Shown: positions 19,275 through 28,620 of the stretch, in pieces
Position numbering within the stretch: the first letter of the stretch is position 1
Layout of the letters: each line of letters begins with the position of its first letter
Source of the DNA: Oryzibacter oryziterrae
Lineage (GTDB): Bacteria; Pseudomonadota; Alphaproteobacteria; Rhizobiales; Pleomorphomonadaceae
Assembly: GCF_021864535.1 (NCBI RefSeq)
Contig: NZ_JAKJIC010000002.1
Location: forward strand, 186,001-250,000
Direction of reading: 5' to 3'
DNA length: 64,000 nucleotides
The notes under the pieces: generated by a model
Databases searched by the model: none
What the model was told of the DNA's origin: nothing
What the model saw: only the letters and a program-made list of their open reading frames with translations
Made by a program: the position numbers and the translations under genes

Positions 19275-19760
19275 ATGACCGACGTCCCCGAACTTGAGGA
19301 GGAAGAGAAACGGCCCGGCGCCGTGCTGTTCACCTGCTCGTTCAATGCCGTCCGCTCGCCCATGGCCGCCGCCATCGCCCGCCATCTGTTTCCCGGCAAG
19401 ATCTACATCGCCTCGGCCGGCGCCCGGCGCGGCGAACTCGATCCCTTCGCCGTCGCGGTGATGGAGGAGATCGGCCTCGACATCACCCGCCATCGCCCGC
19501 AGACCTTCGAGGATCTCGAAGACGAGAGCTTCGATCTGGTGATCACGCTGGCACCGGACGCCCACCATCGGGCGCTGGACCTCTTCCGCTACAATGCCGT
19601 CGACGTGGAATACTGGCCGACGTCCGACCCGACGCTGGCGAGTGGCTCGCGCGATCACATCCTCGAGGAATACCGGGCGGTGCGCGACTATCTGATGGCG
19701 CGCATCAAGAAGCGACTCAACTGGAACCCGCAGTTTCAAACCGCCCCGGCGCGGGCTTGA
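19275..19760 (+). CDS. low-molecular-weight protein-tyrosine-phosphatase/arsenate-reductase-like protein
   Basis: 161 aa. The P-loop LFTCSFNAVRSPM contains the C-x5-R signature (Cys21, Arg27) of the LMW phosphatase fold, and SDPT downstream could supply the general-acid Asp. Family members dephosphorylate phosphotyrosine, or in the ArsC branch reduce arsenate; the single visible Cys near the start favours phosphatase-like chemistry. The gene is a fixed member of the hisD-UPF0262-infA block. The physiological substrate is unknown. Confidence 0.85.
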   Translation: MTDVPELEEEEKRPGAVLFTCSFNAVRSPMAAAIARHLFPGKIYIASAGARRGELDPFAVAVMEEIGLDITRHRPQTFEDLEDESFDLVITLAPDAHHRALDLFRYNAVDVEYWPTSDPTLASGSRDHILEEYRAVRDYLMARIKKRLNWNPQFQTAPARA

Positions 19761-19922
19761 GGCCGGACGGGGCTGCTCTTGAACGCGGTCCACAGACCTG
19801 CACGGTTACCAAATCACCAATCCCACGCCTTTTTCCTGCATTTTCGCGGGTCTGCTGTTTATTTCGGCGTTGCTTTGGGCTAGGTATCCGGCACCGAATT
19901 CAATCCCTGGAACGAAAATCGC

Positions 19923-20144
19923 ATGTCTGAAAAAGAAGAAGTCCTCGAATTTCCGGGCGTCGTGTCCGAACTGCTGCCCAACGCTACCTTCCGCGTGAAG
20001 CTCGAGAACGAGCACGAGATCATCGCCCACACCGCTGGCCGCATGCGCAAGAACCGCATTCGCGTTCTCGCCGGCGACAAGGTGCTGGTGGAGATGACGC
20101 CTTACGACCTGACCAAGGGTCGCATCACCTATCGCTTCAAGTAA
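19923..20144 (+). CDS. infA: translation initiation factor IF-1
   Basis: 73 aa, the normal length, a single S1-like OB domain: [59 protein letters not shown]. It binds the 30S A-site with IF2 and IF3. The N-terminal [10 protein letters not shown] follows the alphaproteobacterial form. The gene has its own 162-nt upstream gap and is followed 25 nt later by maf. Confidence 0.98.
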   Translation: MSEKEEVLEFPGVVSELLPNATFRVKLENEHEIIAHTAGRMRKNRIRVLAGDKVLVEMTPYDLTKGRITYRFK

Positions 20145-20169
20145 GCAACTGAGCGCAAAGGTGCCGACC

Positions 20170-20799
20170 ATGACCGACAGCCCCTTGCTGGTTCTGGCCT
20201 CCGGCAGCCCGCGCCGCGTCGCGCTTCTGAAGCAGATCGGGATCGAGCCCGGCCTGCTGCTGCCTGCCGACATCGACGAGACGCCGGAGCGGCGCGAGTT
20301 GCCGCGCAGCCTCGCCCGCCGGCTGGCGCGCAGCAAGGCCGAAGTGGCAGCACTGCGCCTCGATGCCAGGCTGACCGGCGAGCGCAAGGCGCTGGTGCTC
20401 GCCGCCGACACGGTGGTGGCACTCGGCCGCCGCATCCTGCCCAAGGCCGAGACCTTCGCCCAGGCCGAGGAATGCCTCGCGCTCCTGTCGGGCCGCACCC
20501 ATCGCGTCTTCACCGGTCTGGCGCTCGCAACGCCCAATGGCCTGCGCGAACGCCTCGTGGAGACGCGCCTGCGCTTCAAGCGTCTGTCGGCCCAGGAAAT
20601 GGCCGACTATCTCGCCTCCGGCGAATGGCAGGGCAAGGCCGGTGGCTATGCCATCCAGGGCTTTGCCGGTGCCTTCGTCGCCACCATGTCCGGGTCCTAT
20701 TCCTCCGTCGTCGGCCTGCCGCTGCATGAAACGGCGCAGATGCTGGAAGGCGCCGGCCTGCCGGTACGGCAGAACTGGTCCGAAGGCGCGCTGGCATGA
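20170..20799 (+). CDS. maf: Maf-like nucleoside triphosphate pyrophosphatase
   Basis: 209 aa. The N-terminal [18 protein letters not shown] is the Maf signature, and the catalytic Asp region [10 protein letters not shown] and [12 protein letters not shown] are also present. Maf proteins hydrolyse non-canonical or modified nucleoside triphosphates such as dTTP, UTP or m5CTP to the monophosphate. The ATG at 20170 follows AAAGG; a GTG nine bases upstream is possible. The end overlaps yacG by four bases (ATGA), so the two are translationally coupled. Confidence 0.93.
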   Translation: MTDSPLLVLASGSPRRVALLKQIGIEPGLLLPADIDETPERRELPRSLARRLARSKAEVAALRLDARLTGERKALVLAADTVVALGRRILPKAETFAQAEECLALLSGRTHRVFTGLALATPNGLRERLVETRLRFKRLSAQEMADYLASGEWQGKAGGYAIQGFAGAFVATMSGSYSSVVGLPLHETAQMLEGAGLPVRQNWSEGALA

Positions 20800-20981
20800 C
20801 CCCGTCGCAGCCGCGCTGCCCCAACTGCGGCGCGCCCACCGATCCCGGCTTCCGCCCCTTCTGCTCCAAGCGCTGCAAGGACGTGGACCTCAATCGCTGG
20901 CTGAAGGGCGCCTATGCCATCCCCGTGGTGGAATATGACGACCTGCCCGACAGCGCCGACGATCCCGACGCCGACCGCTGA
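20796..20981 (+). CDS. yacG: DNA gyrase inhibitor YacG (zinc-binding)
   Basis: 61 aa. CPNCGAP...[18 protein letters not shown] provides the C-x2-C...C-x3-C zinc knuckle, followed by the conserved helix and an acidic tail. YacG binds GyrB and inhibits gyrase in E. coli. It overlaps the end of maf by 4 nt, as in many alphaproteobacteria. Confidence 0.95.
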   Translation: MTPSQPRCPNCGAPTDPGFRPFCSKRCKDVDLNRWLKGAYAIPVVEYDDLPDSADDPDADR

Positions 20982-21135
20982 TTTTGCGCGGACCTCTCAA
21001 TTTTTCCAGCTTTTCACCAGTGCGAGGCCCGATTCCCTGCGTCTGTCCGCACGCGCTTACGCCTTGATCCAAAATCATTTTCCCCGGCTTTCTCCCCAAA
21101 TTTCAATTTCCTGACAAATTTCCCGCCAAACCCTC

Positions 21136-21164
21136 TGGACAAGCCTCGCCGCGCTATCTATAAG
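21136..21164 (+). promoter_or_regulatory. candidate promoter of tRNA-Phe
   Basis: TGGACA (-35), 17-nt spacer, TATAAG (-10), ending 44 nt before the mature tRNA 5' end. Spacing and distance fit a housekeeping sigma promoter. Confidence 0.55.
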
Positions 21165-21208
21165 GCCGATGCTTCGTCGCTGGAGCCAACCAAACCAGCG
21201 GCTGATGT

Positions 21209-21284
21209 GCCTGAGTAGCTCAGTTGGTAGAGCATGCGACTGAAAATCGTAGTGTCGGTGGTTCAATTCCGCCCTCAGGCACCA
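21209..21284 (+). tRNA. tRNA-Phe (GAA)
   Basis: 76 nt including encoded CCA. Acceptor GCCTGAG/CTCAGGC is perfect, D arm TAGCTCAGTTGGTAGAGCA, anticodon loop CTGAAAA (anticodon GAA), T arm CGGTG-GTTCAATTC-CGCC. It closes the murA-to-yacG core block, its usual place in Rhizobiales. Confidence 0.97.
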
Positions 21285-21473
21285 TCCCTTCCCTGAACAT
21301 TGCAAGTTGACCTTGGCGCCGGGGCTTCGACCTGTTTGCGTGTCGTCGCGGCTATTGGTCAGCGCGCTGATCGTGCATTGAAAATTTCAATTCGCCGCCA
21401 TAGGGGATATTGCCGAAGTTGCGGGCAAATGCTCCTATGGGTGGTAGGGAGCCTATTGGGGTGGAGATTTTTG

Positions 21474-22286
21474 ATGGCGAGGATTGGCGCGGTTTTGGGC
21501 GTGGCCCTGTTGGGGCTGTCGATGGTGTCGGCCGCTGAGGCGGCCACTTGCGGCAACACGGCTGCTGGCTTTGCCGACTGGACGAAGCAGATCCGCGGTG
21601 AGGCCATGGCCAACGGCGTGCCGGCGTCGACGCTGGATACTGTGCTGCGATCGGTCAGCTACTCGCGGGGCACCATCAGTGCCGATCGCGGCCAGAAGAG
21701 CTTTCATCTCTCGCTCGACGCCTTCATGAAGAAGCGCGGCGGTCCGGCCATCGCCTCGCAGGGCAAGTCGGTGCTCAAGCGCAATGCCGCGCTGTTTGCC
21801 TCCATCGAACAACGCTTCGGCGTGCCACCCGGACCGGTCATTGCCATCTGGGGCATGGAAACCGGCTTCGGTTCGTTCATGGGCAACACGCCGACCCTGT
21901 CGGCGGTGGCGACGTTGGCCTATGACTGTCGCCGCACGGAATATTTCACCGACCAGTTCTACGCCGCCCTGCAGCTTGTCGACCGCGGCGTGCTGACCAC
22001 CGACATGATCGGCGCCGCCCATGGCGAGGTGGGACAGACGCAGTTCCTGCCGAAGAATGTGCTGCTCTATGCCGTCGATGGCGACGGCGACGGCCGGATC
22101 GATCTGATCCACTCGGCAGCGGACGCGCTGGCGTCAACGGCCAACTTCCTGAGGGGGCATGGCTGGCAGCCGGGGCAGGGATACCAGCCGGGGCAGCCCA
22201 ACTTTGTCGCGCTTCAGGGCTGGAACGCCGCCAGCGTCTACCAGCAGGCCATTGCCATCATCGCCGGTCGCATCGACGGTGGCTGA
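21474..22286 (+). CDS. lytic murein transglycosylase (MltB-like, secreted)
   Basis: 270 aa from the ATG at 21474, which has GGAG 8 nt upstream. A signal peptide is clear (ARIGAVLGVALLGLSMVS, cleavage near AEA-AT). The MltB-type core includes IAIWGMETGFGSFMGN, with the presumed catalytic Glu in GMETGFG, and GEVGQTQFLP. Enzymes of this family cleave peptidoglycan glycan strands to 1,6-anhydroMurNAc ends. It lacks the C-terminal peptidoglycan-binding domain present in longer homologues. The stretch QPGQGYQPGQPN near the end is a small tandem repeat. Confidence 0.9.
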   Translation: MARIGAVLGVALLGLSMVSAAEAATCGNTAAGFADWTKQIRGEAMANGVPASTLDTVLRSVSYSRGTISADRGQKSFHLSLDAFMKKRGGPAIASQGKSVLKRNAALFASIEQRFGVPPGPVIAIWGMETGFGSFMGNTPTLSAVATLAYDCRRTEYFTDQFYAALQLVDRGVLTTDMIGAAHGEVGQTQFLPKNVLLYAVDGDGDGRIDLIHSAADALASTANFLRGHGWQPGQGYQPGQPNFVALQGWNAASVYQQAIAIIAGRIDGG

Positions 22287-22352
22287 CGGCCTTGCACCGG
22301 TCGAGCAACCGGTTACTGATGTGCGGCGAACACAGGGCTTACGGGGGATTGC

Positions 22353-23219
22353 ATGACGGGCGTATCGGTGGTGTCGAACCATTCCTGCCATCTGGGGGAG
22401 GGGCCGTCCTGGCATGCGCCGACCCGCACCATGTTCTGGTTCGACGTGCTCGATCGGCAACTGCTGGAGATGGGCTGGGACAGCCGCACGCTGATCCGCC
22501 ATGATCTGCCCTTCCATGGCACGGTGGCGGCGACGGTGGACGCGGCGCGTCAGCTGATCGCCGGCGATGCCGGCCTGTTCCTGCGCGACATCCGCACCGG
22601 CGCACTCACCGAGCTGATGCCGTTCTGGGACAAGACGCCGGGCACGCGCGCCAATGACGGGCGCACGCACCCCTCGGGGGCGCTCTGGATCTCCACCATG
22701 AGCTGGACCTTCGACGATGGCCTCGGCACCATCTGGTGCTATCGGGACGGCGAGATCAGGCCCATCATCACCGGCCTTGCCATTCCCAATGCCATCTGCT
22801 TTTCGCCCGATGGCCGCAGGGCCTATTACTCGGACAGCAAGGTGGCGCGGATCTATTGCATCGACGTCGATCCGGCCACCGGCCTGCCCCTGGGCGAGGG
22901 GCGTGTCTTTGCCGAGCTGACGGACGGCGGCCCCGACGGGGCCGTGGTGGATGCCGATGGCTTGCTCTGGAACGCCCGCTGGAACGGTGCGGCGGTGGAC
23001 GCCTATGCGACGGACGGGCAGCGCGTGCAATCGGTCGCGCTGCCGGCGAAACAGACGTCCTGTCCGTGCTTCGTCGGCCCGGACCTCGATCATCTGCTGG
23101 TGACGTCCGCCCGCGAGTTCTACGACGCCGACAAGCTCGCCGCCGACCCCCTGGCCGGCCAGACATTCCTCGTCACGGGTAGTTTCAAGGGCAAGGCCGA
23201 CCCGGCTGTACGGGTGTGA
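22353..23219 (+). CDS. SMP-30/gluconolactonase/LRE family protein
   Basis: 288 aa six-bladed beta-propeller. Characteristic parts are HLGEGPSWHAPTRTMFWFDV (metal-binding Glu), RANDGRTHPSGALWISTM, PNAICFSPDGRRAYYSDS and PDGAVVDADGLLWNARW (the N and D metal ligands). The family hydrolyses sugar lactones (e.g. glucono-, xylono- or arabinono-lactone). It faces a FadR-type regulator and lies near galM and the sugar transporter, so a role in oxidative pentose/hexose catabolism is likely. The exact lactone cannot be read from sequence. Confidence 0.88.
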   Translation: MTGVSVVSNHSCHLGEGPSWHAPTRTMFWFDVLDRQLLEMGWDSRTLIRHDLPFHGTVAATVDAARQLIAGDAGLFLRDIRTGALTELMPFWDKTPGTRANDGRTHPSGALWISTMSWTFDDGLGTIWCYRDGEIRPIITGLAIPNAICFSPDGRRAYYSDSKVARIYCIDVDPATGLPLGEGRVFAELTDGGPDGAVVDADGLLWNARWNGAAVDAYATDGQRVQSVALPAKQTSCPCFVGPDLDHLLVTSAREFYDADKLAADPLAGQTFLVTGSFKGKADPAVRV

Positions 23220-23240
23220 TCGCCGGCAGTCACAGAACCG

Positions 23241-23975
23241 TCAGGACACCGCCTCGGCCACTGCACGGGCCCCGGCCTCAATGACCAGCCGCATGGCGGC
23301 GCGGGCAGCTTCGGCATCGCCGGCATCGATCGCGGCAACGATCCGCCGGTGCTCGGCCGCCACTTCCAGTATGCGCACACTGCCGGAGGCGGGCGAGGAC
23401 AGGCGGAAGGACGTCGCCAGCGCGACCTCGATCACGCTGGTAATCGAGTGCATGAAGGGATTGCGCGACATCAGCGCAATGGCGAGATGCAGCTCGAGGT
23501 CGACGGCTGCAAAGTCCTCAGGCGAGATCTGAGGATCCGACATGCGTTCGATCAGGACATAGAGGCGGCTGACGTCCTGCTCGGTGCGCCGACGGGCGGC
23601 AAGGGCCGCTGCTTCCGGTTCGAGCGCGGCGCGCACCTCCGACAGGCTGGCCAGAAACTCGCGACTGATGCCGCATTCGAAGTGCCAGGCCAGCGTATCG
23701 GAGTCGAAGAGGTTCCAGCACGAACGCTCCAGGACGCGGGTGCCGATCTTGGCCTTGGGCAGCAGGAACCCCTTGGCCGCCAGCGTCTTCAAGGCTTCAC
23801 GCAGGACGGTGCGCGAGACGCCGAAGCGCGCCATCAACTCGGCGTCCCCTGGCAGCAGGCTGCCGGGCGGCAAGGTTCCGCGCACGATCTCGAGGCCGAG
23901 CTGGTGGACCACATTGGCGTGATTGTTCTGGGGCGCCTTGCGCAACGCGCCGGCCCCGAAGAGATCCGTCTTCAT
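23241..23975 (-). CDS. GntR-family (FadR subfamily) transcriptional regulator
   Basis: 244 aa from the ATG at 23975, preceded by GGGAG. The N-terminal winged helix-turn-helix is clear: LPPGSLLPGDAELMARFGVSRTVLREALKTLAAKG. The C-terminal helical FCD domain carries the metal-ligand pattern in DLELHLAIALMSRNP and AAEHRRIVAAIDAGDAEAARAAM. Such regulators respond to sugar acids or related metabolites. It is divergent from galM and convergent with the SMP-30 gene, so it probably represses one of them or the nearby transporter. Confidence 0.9.
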   Translation of the reverse strand: MKTDLFGAGALRKAPQNNHANVVHQLGLEIVRGTLPPGSLLPGDAELMARFGVSRTVLREALKTLAAKGFLLPKAKIGTRVLERSCWNLFDSDTLAWHFECGISREFLASLSEVRAALEPEAAALAARRRTEQDVSRLYVLIERMSDPQISPEDFAAVDLELHLAIALMSRNPFMHSITSVIEVALATSFRLSSPASGSVRILEVAAEHRRIVAAIDAGDAEAARAAMRLVIEAGARAVAEAVS

Positions 23976-24259
23976 GTCTCCCAAGCTCTCCCAGCCCACC
24001 TTCGCGCTCCAGACCAACCGTCCGTCAGGTTGAAACGATCCCTTTGATGGCGATTGCCCGAGATCCTTGAATCTGGAACCGTCGCAAGCATTCCCTCTCC
24101 CCAAAAGGCGCTGCGCGGCTTGTCCATGATGCCCATGTTGTCATTCGTGCGTATAGCAGGATTATCGCCTAGGCACTGGAAAATCTGTTAGTTTCCGTGG
24201 GTATATCCGGATGCTGAATCAATGGGCGGCCGGCGAAGACGAGTTTGCGAGACAATGCG

Positions 24260-25213
24260 ATGAACAAGACCAAGGAAATCATTCTGCGTGGCGATGCCGG
24301 CTTGACTGCCCGCTTTGCCCCGGCGGGCGCGCGGCTTCTCAGCCTGGACGTGCCCACGGCCTCCGGGCCGGTGCAGGTTGTCATTGGCACGGCAACGGAC
24401 ACCGATCAGCCGGCCGGCGACACCTGGGGCGGCACCATCTGCGGCCGCGTCGCCAACCGTATCGCCGACGCCTCCTTCGTGCTCGACGGCGTGAAATACG
24501 CCCTGCCGGCCAACAACGGCACCAACACGCTGCACGGCGGCCCGGGCGGCTTCGGCCGGCGCGACTGGGACGTCGAGGCCGGCACCGATCAGGTGACCTT
24601 CCGCCTGTCCTCCGCCGATGGCGACATGGGCTTTCCGGGCGCGCTGGAGACGACGGCTACCTATGGCCTCAGCGGCACGACGCTGTGGCTGGAGATGACG
24701 GCAACGACGAGCAAGACGACGCTCGTCAACCTCACCCACCACGCCTACTGGAACCTGCTCGGCAAGGGCAATGTGCTGGCCCACGAGGTGGAGATCCCCG
24801 CCTCGCGCTATACGCCGGTGGATGAGCGGCTGATCCCCACGGGACCGCTGGTGGACGTGGCCGGCACGGCTTTTGACTTCCGTGCGAAGCGGCCGATCAA
24901 CGGCAGCTACGACCATAACTTCTGCCTCGACGCCGGCCGCGGCGCGCTGCATCTCGGTGCCCGCGTCACCGAACCGGGCACGGGCCGCGTCATGGAAGTG
25001 TGGACCACCGAGCCGGGCATCCAACTCTATACGGGCGATCACTTCTCGGATGCGCTGAAGGCGCCCTATTCGGATCTGGTCAAGAATGGCGCCATCGCGC
25101 TCGAACCGCAGACCTATCCCAATGCCGCCAACGAGCCGTCCTATCCGAGCGCCGTGCTGCGCCCGGGCGAGACCTATGGGCATCGCATGGAGTGGCGCTT
25201 CTCGGGCTTCTGA
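24260..25213 (+). CDS. galM: aldose 1-epimerase
   Basis: 317 aa from the ATG at 24260. GalM interconverts alpha and beta anomers of aldoses. The catalytic His appears in NLTHHAYWNL and the catalytic base Glu in ALEPQTYPNA; NTLHGGPGGFG and the sugar-contacting YDHNF region are also present. It is cytoplasmic, with no signal peptide. It is flanked by the FadR-type regulator and the ChvE-type transporter, so it probably equilibrates imported galactose, arabinose or glucose. An in-frame TTG at 24245 is a less likely start. Confidence 0.93.
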   Translation: MNKTKEIILRGDAGLTARFAPAGARLLSLDVPTASGPVQVVIGTATDTDQPAGDTWGGTICGRVANRIADASFVLDGVKYALPANNGTNTLHGGPGGFGRRDWDVEAGTDQVTFRLSSADGDMGFPGALETTATYGLSGTTLWLEMTATTSKTTLVNLTHHAYWNLLGKGNVLAHEVEIPASRYTPVDERLIPTGPLVDVAGTAFDFRAKRPINGSYDHNFCLDAGRGALHLGARVTEPGTGRVMEVWTTEPGIQLYTGDHFSDALKAPYSDLVKNGAIALEPQTYPNAANEPSYPSAVLRPGETYGHRMEWRFSGF

Positions 25214-25251
25214 CCGGAGCCGGCGAGAAGCCAGGACCATCAAGAGAAGAC

Positions 25252-25279
25252 ACAGGCCGGCTCGCTTGAGCCGGCCTGT
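25252..25279 (+). terminator. terminator of galM
   Basis: Perfect 12-bp stem ACAGGCCGGCTC / GAGCCGGCCTGT with a GCTT loop, followed by CTGTTTC. It lies 39 nt after the galM stop. Confidence 0.75.
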
Positions 25280-25339
25280 CTGTTTCTGGTGCCTGTCGGA
25301 CACAGGGGCGAGGCTGGCGGAGGGCATAGCCCAAAAGAA

Positions 25340-25363
25340 AATCGGGGCCGAAAGGCCCCGATT
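25340..25363 (-). terminator. terminator between galM and the sugar transporter
   Basis: Perfect 10-bp stem AATCGGGGCC / GGCCCCGATT with a GAAA tetraloop. On the minus strand it is followed by TTCTTTTGGG, on the plus strand by GCATTTT; it probably serves both convergent units. Confidence 0.75.
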
Positions 25364-25394
25364 GCATTTTGTCGTTCCGCTGAAACCTTGGGGC

Positions 25395-26591
25395 TCAGCC
25401 CTTGGTGCGGTTGTAGACGTCGAAGAACACGGCGGCCAGCAGCACGAGGCCCTTGACCATCTGCTGATAGTCGATGCCGAGGCCCATGATCGACATGCCG
25501 TTGTTCAGCACGCCCATGATGAAGGCGCCGATCACCGCGCCGGTGATCTTGCCGACGCCGCCCGTGGTCGAGGCGCCGCCGATGAAGCAGGCCGCGATGA
25601 CGTCCAGCTCGTTGCCGAAGCCGGCCTTGGGGGTCGACGAGTTCAGGCGGGCGGCGATGATCATGCCGGCGAGAGCGGCCAGCACACCCATGTTGATGAA
25701 GGTGTAGAAGGTCAGGCGTTCGGTGTTGATGCCCGACAGCTTGGTGGCCTTCTCGTTGCCGCCGAGGGCATAGATGCGACGGCCGATGGTCGTGCGGGTG
25801 GTGACGAAGGTGTAGAAGCTCACCAGCACCAGCATGATCACGAGCACGTTGGGGAAGCCCTTGTAGGTCGACAGTTCAAAGCCGAGGTAGAGGGTCACGA
25901 CACCGAGCACGATGTTCTGAACCAGGAAGAAGGCCTGCGGCTCGACTTCGATGCCATGGGCCATGTTGACCGTGCGCGTGCGCCAGGACATGAACACCAG
26001 CGCGAAGGTCATCAGCAGCGTCAGGACGAAGGACGACAGCGACAGGATCGGACCCGCCGTACCGAGCGGCGGGATGAAGCCCGTGGCCATGCTCTGGAAC
26101 TCGGTCGGGAACGGGCCGATGTTCATGCCGCCCAGCACCCACATGGTCATGCCGCGGAAGACGAGCATGCCCGCCAGCGTCACGATGAAGGCCGGGATCT
26201 TGTGGAAGGCGACGAAATAGCCCTGCGCCACGCCGATGACGGCACCGAGCAGGAGGCAGACGATCGACGTCGTCACATAGTCGATCTTGTAGTTCACCAT
26301 CATCACCGCGGCGACGGCGCCGACGAGACCAACCACGGAGCCGACCGACAGGTCGATGTGGCCGGCGACGATGATCAGCAGCATGCCCAGCGCCATGATG
26401 ACGACGAAGCTGTTCTGCAGCACGAGGTTGGTCAGGTTGACCGGCTTGAACAGCACGCCGTTGGTGATGATCTGGAAGAAGACCATGATCACCACGAGCG
26501 CAATCAGCATGCCGTATTCGCGGATGTTCTGCTTGAGGAAGGTACCGATGGAGGGTTGCTCAGCCGCGTCCGGCTTGGTCGTAGCAGTCAT
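25395..26591 (-). CDS. mmsB: multiple-monosaccharide ABC transporter, permease
   Basis: 398 aa polytopic inner-membrane protein of the ribose/xylose/arabinose type (BPD_transp_2), with about ten hydrophobic segments. Conserved parts include AGHIDLSVGSVVGLVGAVAAVMM near the N-terminus and ALGGNEKATKLSGINTERL in the cytoplasmic loop. It forms the channel for MmsA and ChvE (GguB in Agrobacterium), importing glucose, galactose, arabinose or xylose. Its ATG directly abuts the mmsA stop (TAAATG), so the two are co-translated. Confidence 0.95.
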   Translation of the reverse strand: MTATTKPDAAEQPSIGTFLKQNIREYGMLIALVVIMVFFQIITNGVLFKPVNLTNLVLQNSFVVIMALGMLLIIVAGHIDLSVGSVVGLVGAVAAVMMVNYKIDYVTTSIVCLLLGAVIGVAQGYFVAFHKIPAFIVTLAGMLVFRGMTMWVLGGMNIGPFPTEFQSMATGFIPPLGTAGPILSLSSFVLTLLMTFALVFMSWRTRTVNMAHGIEVEPQAFFLVQNIVLGVVTLYLGFELSTYKGFPNVLVIMLVLVSFYTFVTTRTTIGRRIYALGGNEKATKLSGINTERLTFYTFINMGVLAALAGMIIAARLNSSTPKAGFGNELDVIAACFIGGASTTGGVGKITGAVIGAFIMGVLNNGMSIMGLGIDYQQMVKGLVLLAAVFFDVYNRTKG

Positions 26592-28136
26592 TTAGTTCTT
26601 CTCCCCAGAGGAGCGCATGATGGCGCGCATGATGCTTTCCTGGCTGGCGTCTTCCTTGCTCAGCTCTGCAACGATACGGCCTTCGTTCATCACGTAGATA
26701 CGGTCACAAGTGCCGAGGAGCTCGGGCATTTCGGACGAGATCATGATCACGCCCTTGCCTTCCTTCACCAGGTCATTGATGATCGTATAGATTTCATACT
26801 TGGCGCCGACGTCGATGCCGCGCGTCGGTTCGTCGAGGATCAGCACGTCCGGATTGGTGAACAGCCACTTGGACAGCACCACCTTCTGCTGGTTGCCGCC
26901 AGACAGGTTCACGGCCATCTGATAGATGCCCGACGAACGGATGCGCAGCTTGTTGCGATAGTCGTTGGCAACCTTGCGCTCGGCTATGTCGTCAATCACC
27001 AGGCTCTTGGACACACCGCCATGATTGGCCAGCGTGGTGTTGTGCATGATGTTGTTGATCAGCACCAGACCCAGCTGCTTGCGGTCCTCGGTGACATAGG
27101 CCAGCTTGGCCTTGATCGCCTTTTCCACCGTCGAGACGTCGGCGGTCTTGCCGTTGATCAGCACATCGCCGGAGATCTTCTTGCCATAGGACCGACCGAA
27201 CACGCTCATGGCGAACTCGGTGCGGCCGGCGCCCATCAGGCCGGCGATGCCGACCACCTCGCCCTTGCGGACGTTGAGGTTGATGTTGTTGCAGATCTGC
27301 CGTTCGCTGTGGATCGGGTGATAGGCGTTCCAGTTCTTGACCTCGAAGATCGTCTCGCCGATGGCCGTGGAGCGCTTGGGGAAGCGGTCGGCGATTTCAC
27401 GACCGACCATGCCGCGGATGATGCGGTCTTCCGACGCCGGCTCGTTCGAGCAGTCGATGGTCTCGACCGTGGTGCCGTCGCGCAGCACGGTGATCTTGTC
27501 GGCGACGCGCGAGATCTCGTTGAGCTTGTGCGAGATGATGATCGAGGTGAGGCCCTGCTTCTTGAACTCGAGCAGCAGATCGAGGAGAGCCTGACTGTCG
27601 GCCTCGTTGAGCGAGGCGGTCGGCTCGTCGAGGATCAGCAGCTTCACCTTCTTGGAAAGCGCCTTGGCGATTTCCACCAGCTGCTGCTTGCCCACGCCGA
27701 TATGCGTGATCAGCGTGGCCGGGTTCTCGTTCTTGAGACCGACCTTGGCCAGAAGTTCCTTGGTGCGGCGCGTGGCTTCGGCCCAGTCGATCACGCCACT
27801 CTTGGCGACTTCGTTGCCAAGGAAGATGTTCTCGGTGATCGACAGCATCGGGATCAGGGCAAGCTCCTGATGGATGATGATGATGCCTTCTTCTTCGGTA
27901 TCCTTGATACCGTAGAACTCGCGCTGCTTGCCCATGTAGTGGATTTCACCCTCATAGGTTCCATGCGGGTAAACTCCCGACAAAACCTTCATGAGGGTAG
28001 ATTTTCCTGCGCCATTTTCGCCGCAAAGGGCGTGAATTTCGCCCTGGCGCACCGAAAATGTCACATCGCTCAAGGCTTTCACACCAGGGAAAGTCTTGGT
28101 GATGTTGCGCATTTCAAGAATGATGTCGGCGCTCAA
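26592..28136 (-). CDS. mmsA: multiple-monosaccharide ABC transporter, ATP-binding protein
   Basis: 514 aa with two tandem ABC domains, as is normal for this sugar-import class. The first has [16 protein letters not shown] and [11 protein letters not shown] with a degenerate signature ([14 protein letters not shown]); the second has the [15 protein letters not shown] signature and [13 protein letters not shown] but a variant P-loop ([10 protein letters not shown]). The start is a TTG at 28136: GAGGAG sits 8 nt upstream and no suitable ATG is in place, giving [17 protein letters not shown]. It energises import with MmsB and ChvE (GguA in Agrobacterium). Confidence 0.94.
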   Translation of the reverse strand: MSADIILEMRNITKTFPGVKALSDVTFSVRQGEIHALCGENGAGKSTLMKVLSGVYPHGTYEGEIHYMGKQREFYGIKDTEEEGIIIIHQELALIPMLSITENIFLGNEVAKSGVIDWAEATRRTKELLAKVGLKNENPATLITHIGVGKQQLVEIAKALSKKVKLLILDEPTASLNEADSQALLDLLLEFKKQGLTSIIISHKLNEISRVADKITVLRDGTTVETIDCSNEPASEDRIIRGMVGREIADRFPKRSTAIGETIFEVKNWNAYHPIHSERQICNNINLNVRKGEVVGIAGLMGAGRTEFAMSVFGRSYGKKISGDVLINGKTADVSTVEKAIKAKLAYVTEDRKQLGLVLINNIMHNTTLANHGGVSKSLVIDDIAERKVANDYRNKLRIRSSGIYQMAVNLSGGNQQKVVLSKWLFTNPDVLILDEPTRGIDVGAKYEIYTIINDLVKEGKGVIMISSEMPELLGTCDRIYVMNEGRIVAELSKEDASQESIMRAIMRSSGEKN

Positions 28137-28162
28137 GACGACGCTCCTCTTCTCATTCACTG

Positions 28163-28196
28163 TTCTTGTCATTCGCGGGCCACCGCGAGACAAGAA
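28163..28196 (-). promoter_or_regulatory. strong hairpin in the mmsA leader
   Basis: TTCTTGTC + TCGCGG pair with CCGCGA + GACAAGAA around a GCCA loop; the only flaw is a 2-nt bulge. It lies 27-60 nt upstream of the mmsA TTG start, just before the ribosome site, and could protect the mRNA 5' end after processing or tune translation. Confidence 0.5.
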
Positions 28197-28222
28197 GGCA
28201 TCCGATTTTCATTCGATGCCTT
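28195..28222 (-). promoter_or_regulatory. second hairpin in the mmsA leader
   Basis: Perfect 8-bp arms AAGGCATC / GATGCCTT separated by 12 nt, directly next to the hairpin at 28163-28196 and overlapping it by 2 nt, so the two could be alternative or stacked folds. Confidence 0.45.
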
Positions 28223-28571
28223 GATCCAACGCCGTTTGCCGTCGATTTTTTGTGGATTTTGTGCCGGCTGCGCTTGCGGGCGAACGCCCTAAGCTTCGAC
28301 CAGACCTTGAGAATACTCGCGCGGCGAAACACGGGTCGCCTGCGCTCTCACGCTCTGATCAGCCTGCGGCACCGGCGGCGCACCACCTGTCCGTCTGCCG
28401 TGCGCACTCGCACCAAGGCAAACGACCGGTCGCGGGGCCAGCCAGTCCTTGAGGCCCTGTCTCCGGACGCAGCCCCTCACAAGGAATGGCCGCAGTTGGA
28501 GGCTTGGTCCTGATCCCACCACACACCTTTACCCGACGGCATCGAGGGGCGTGATGGAAGTCTTCGCAACA

Positions 28572-28609
28572 CAATCCGTGCGGCATCGCAAGCGACGCCG
28601 CACGGACTG
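28572..28609 (-). terminator. large stem-loop just after chvE
   Basis: About 17-18 bp stem of CAATCCGTGCGGC...CGC / GCG...GCCGCACGGACTG type with three or four mismatches and a tiny loop, starting 12 nt beyond the chvE stop. There is no long U tract. In binding-protein transporters such intercistronic structures protect or attenuate the message so that the binding protein is made in excess; that role is inferred. The roughly 350 bases between it and the mmsA leader hairpins hold no gene I can support. Confidence 0.65.
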
Positions 28610-28620
28610 TAATCCCGAGA

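Noticed and set aside
25086-28292. Plus-strand open frame of over 1000 codons
   Set aside because: It lies antisense to mmsB and mmsA, whose protein families are unmistakable. Its His/Asp/Gly-rich composition is what the complementary strand of high-GC coding DNA produces.
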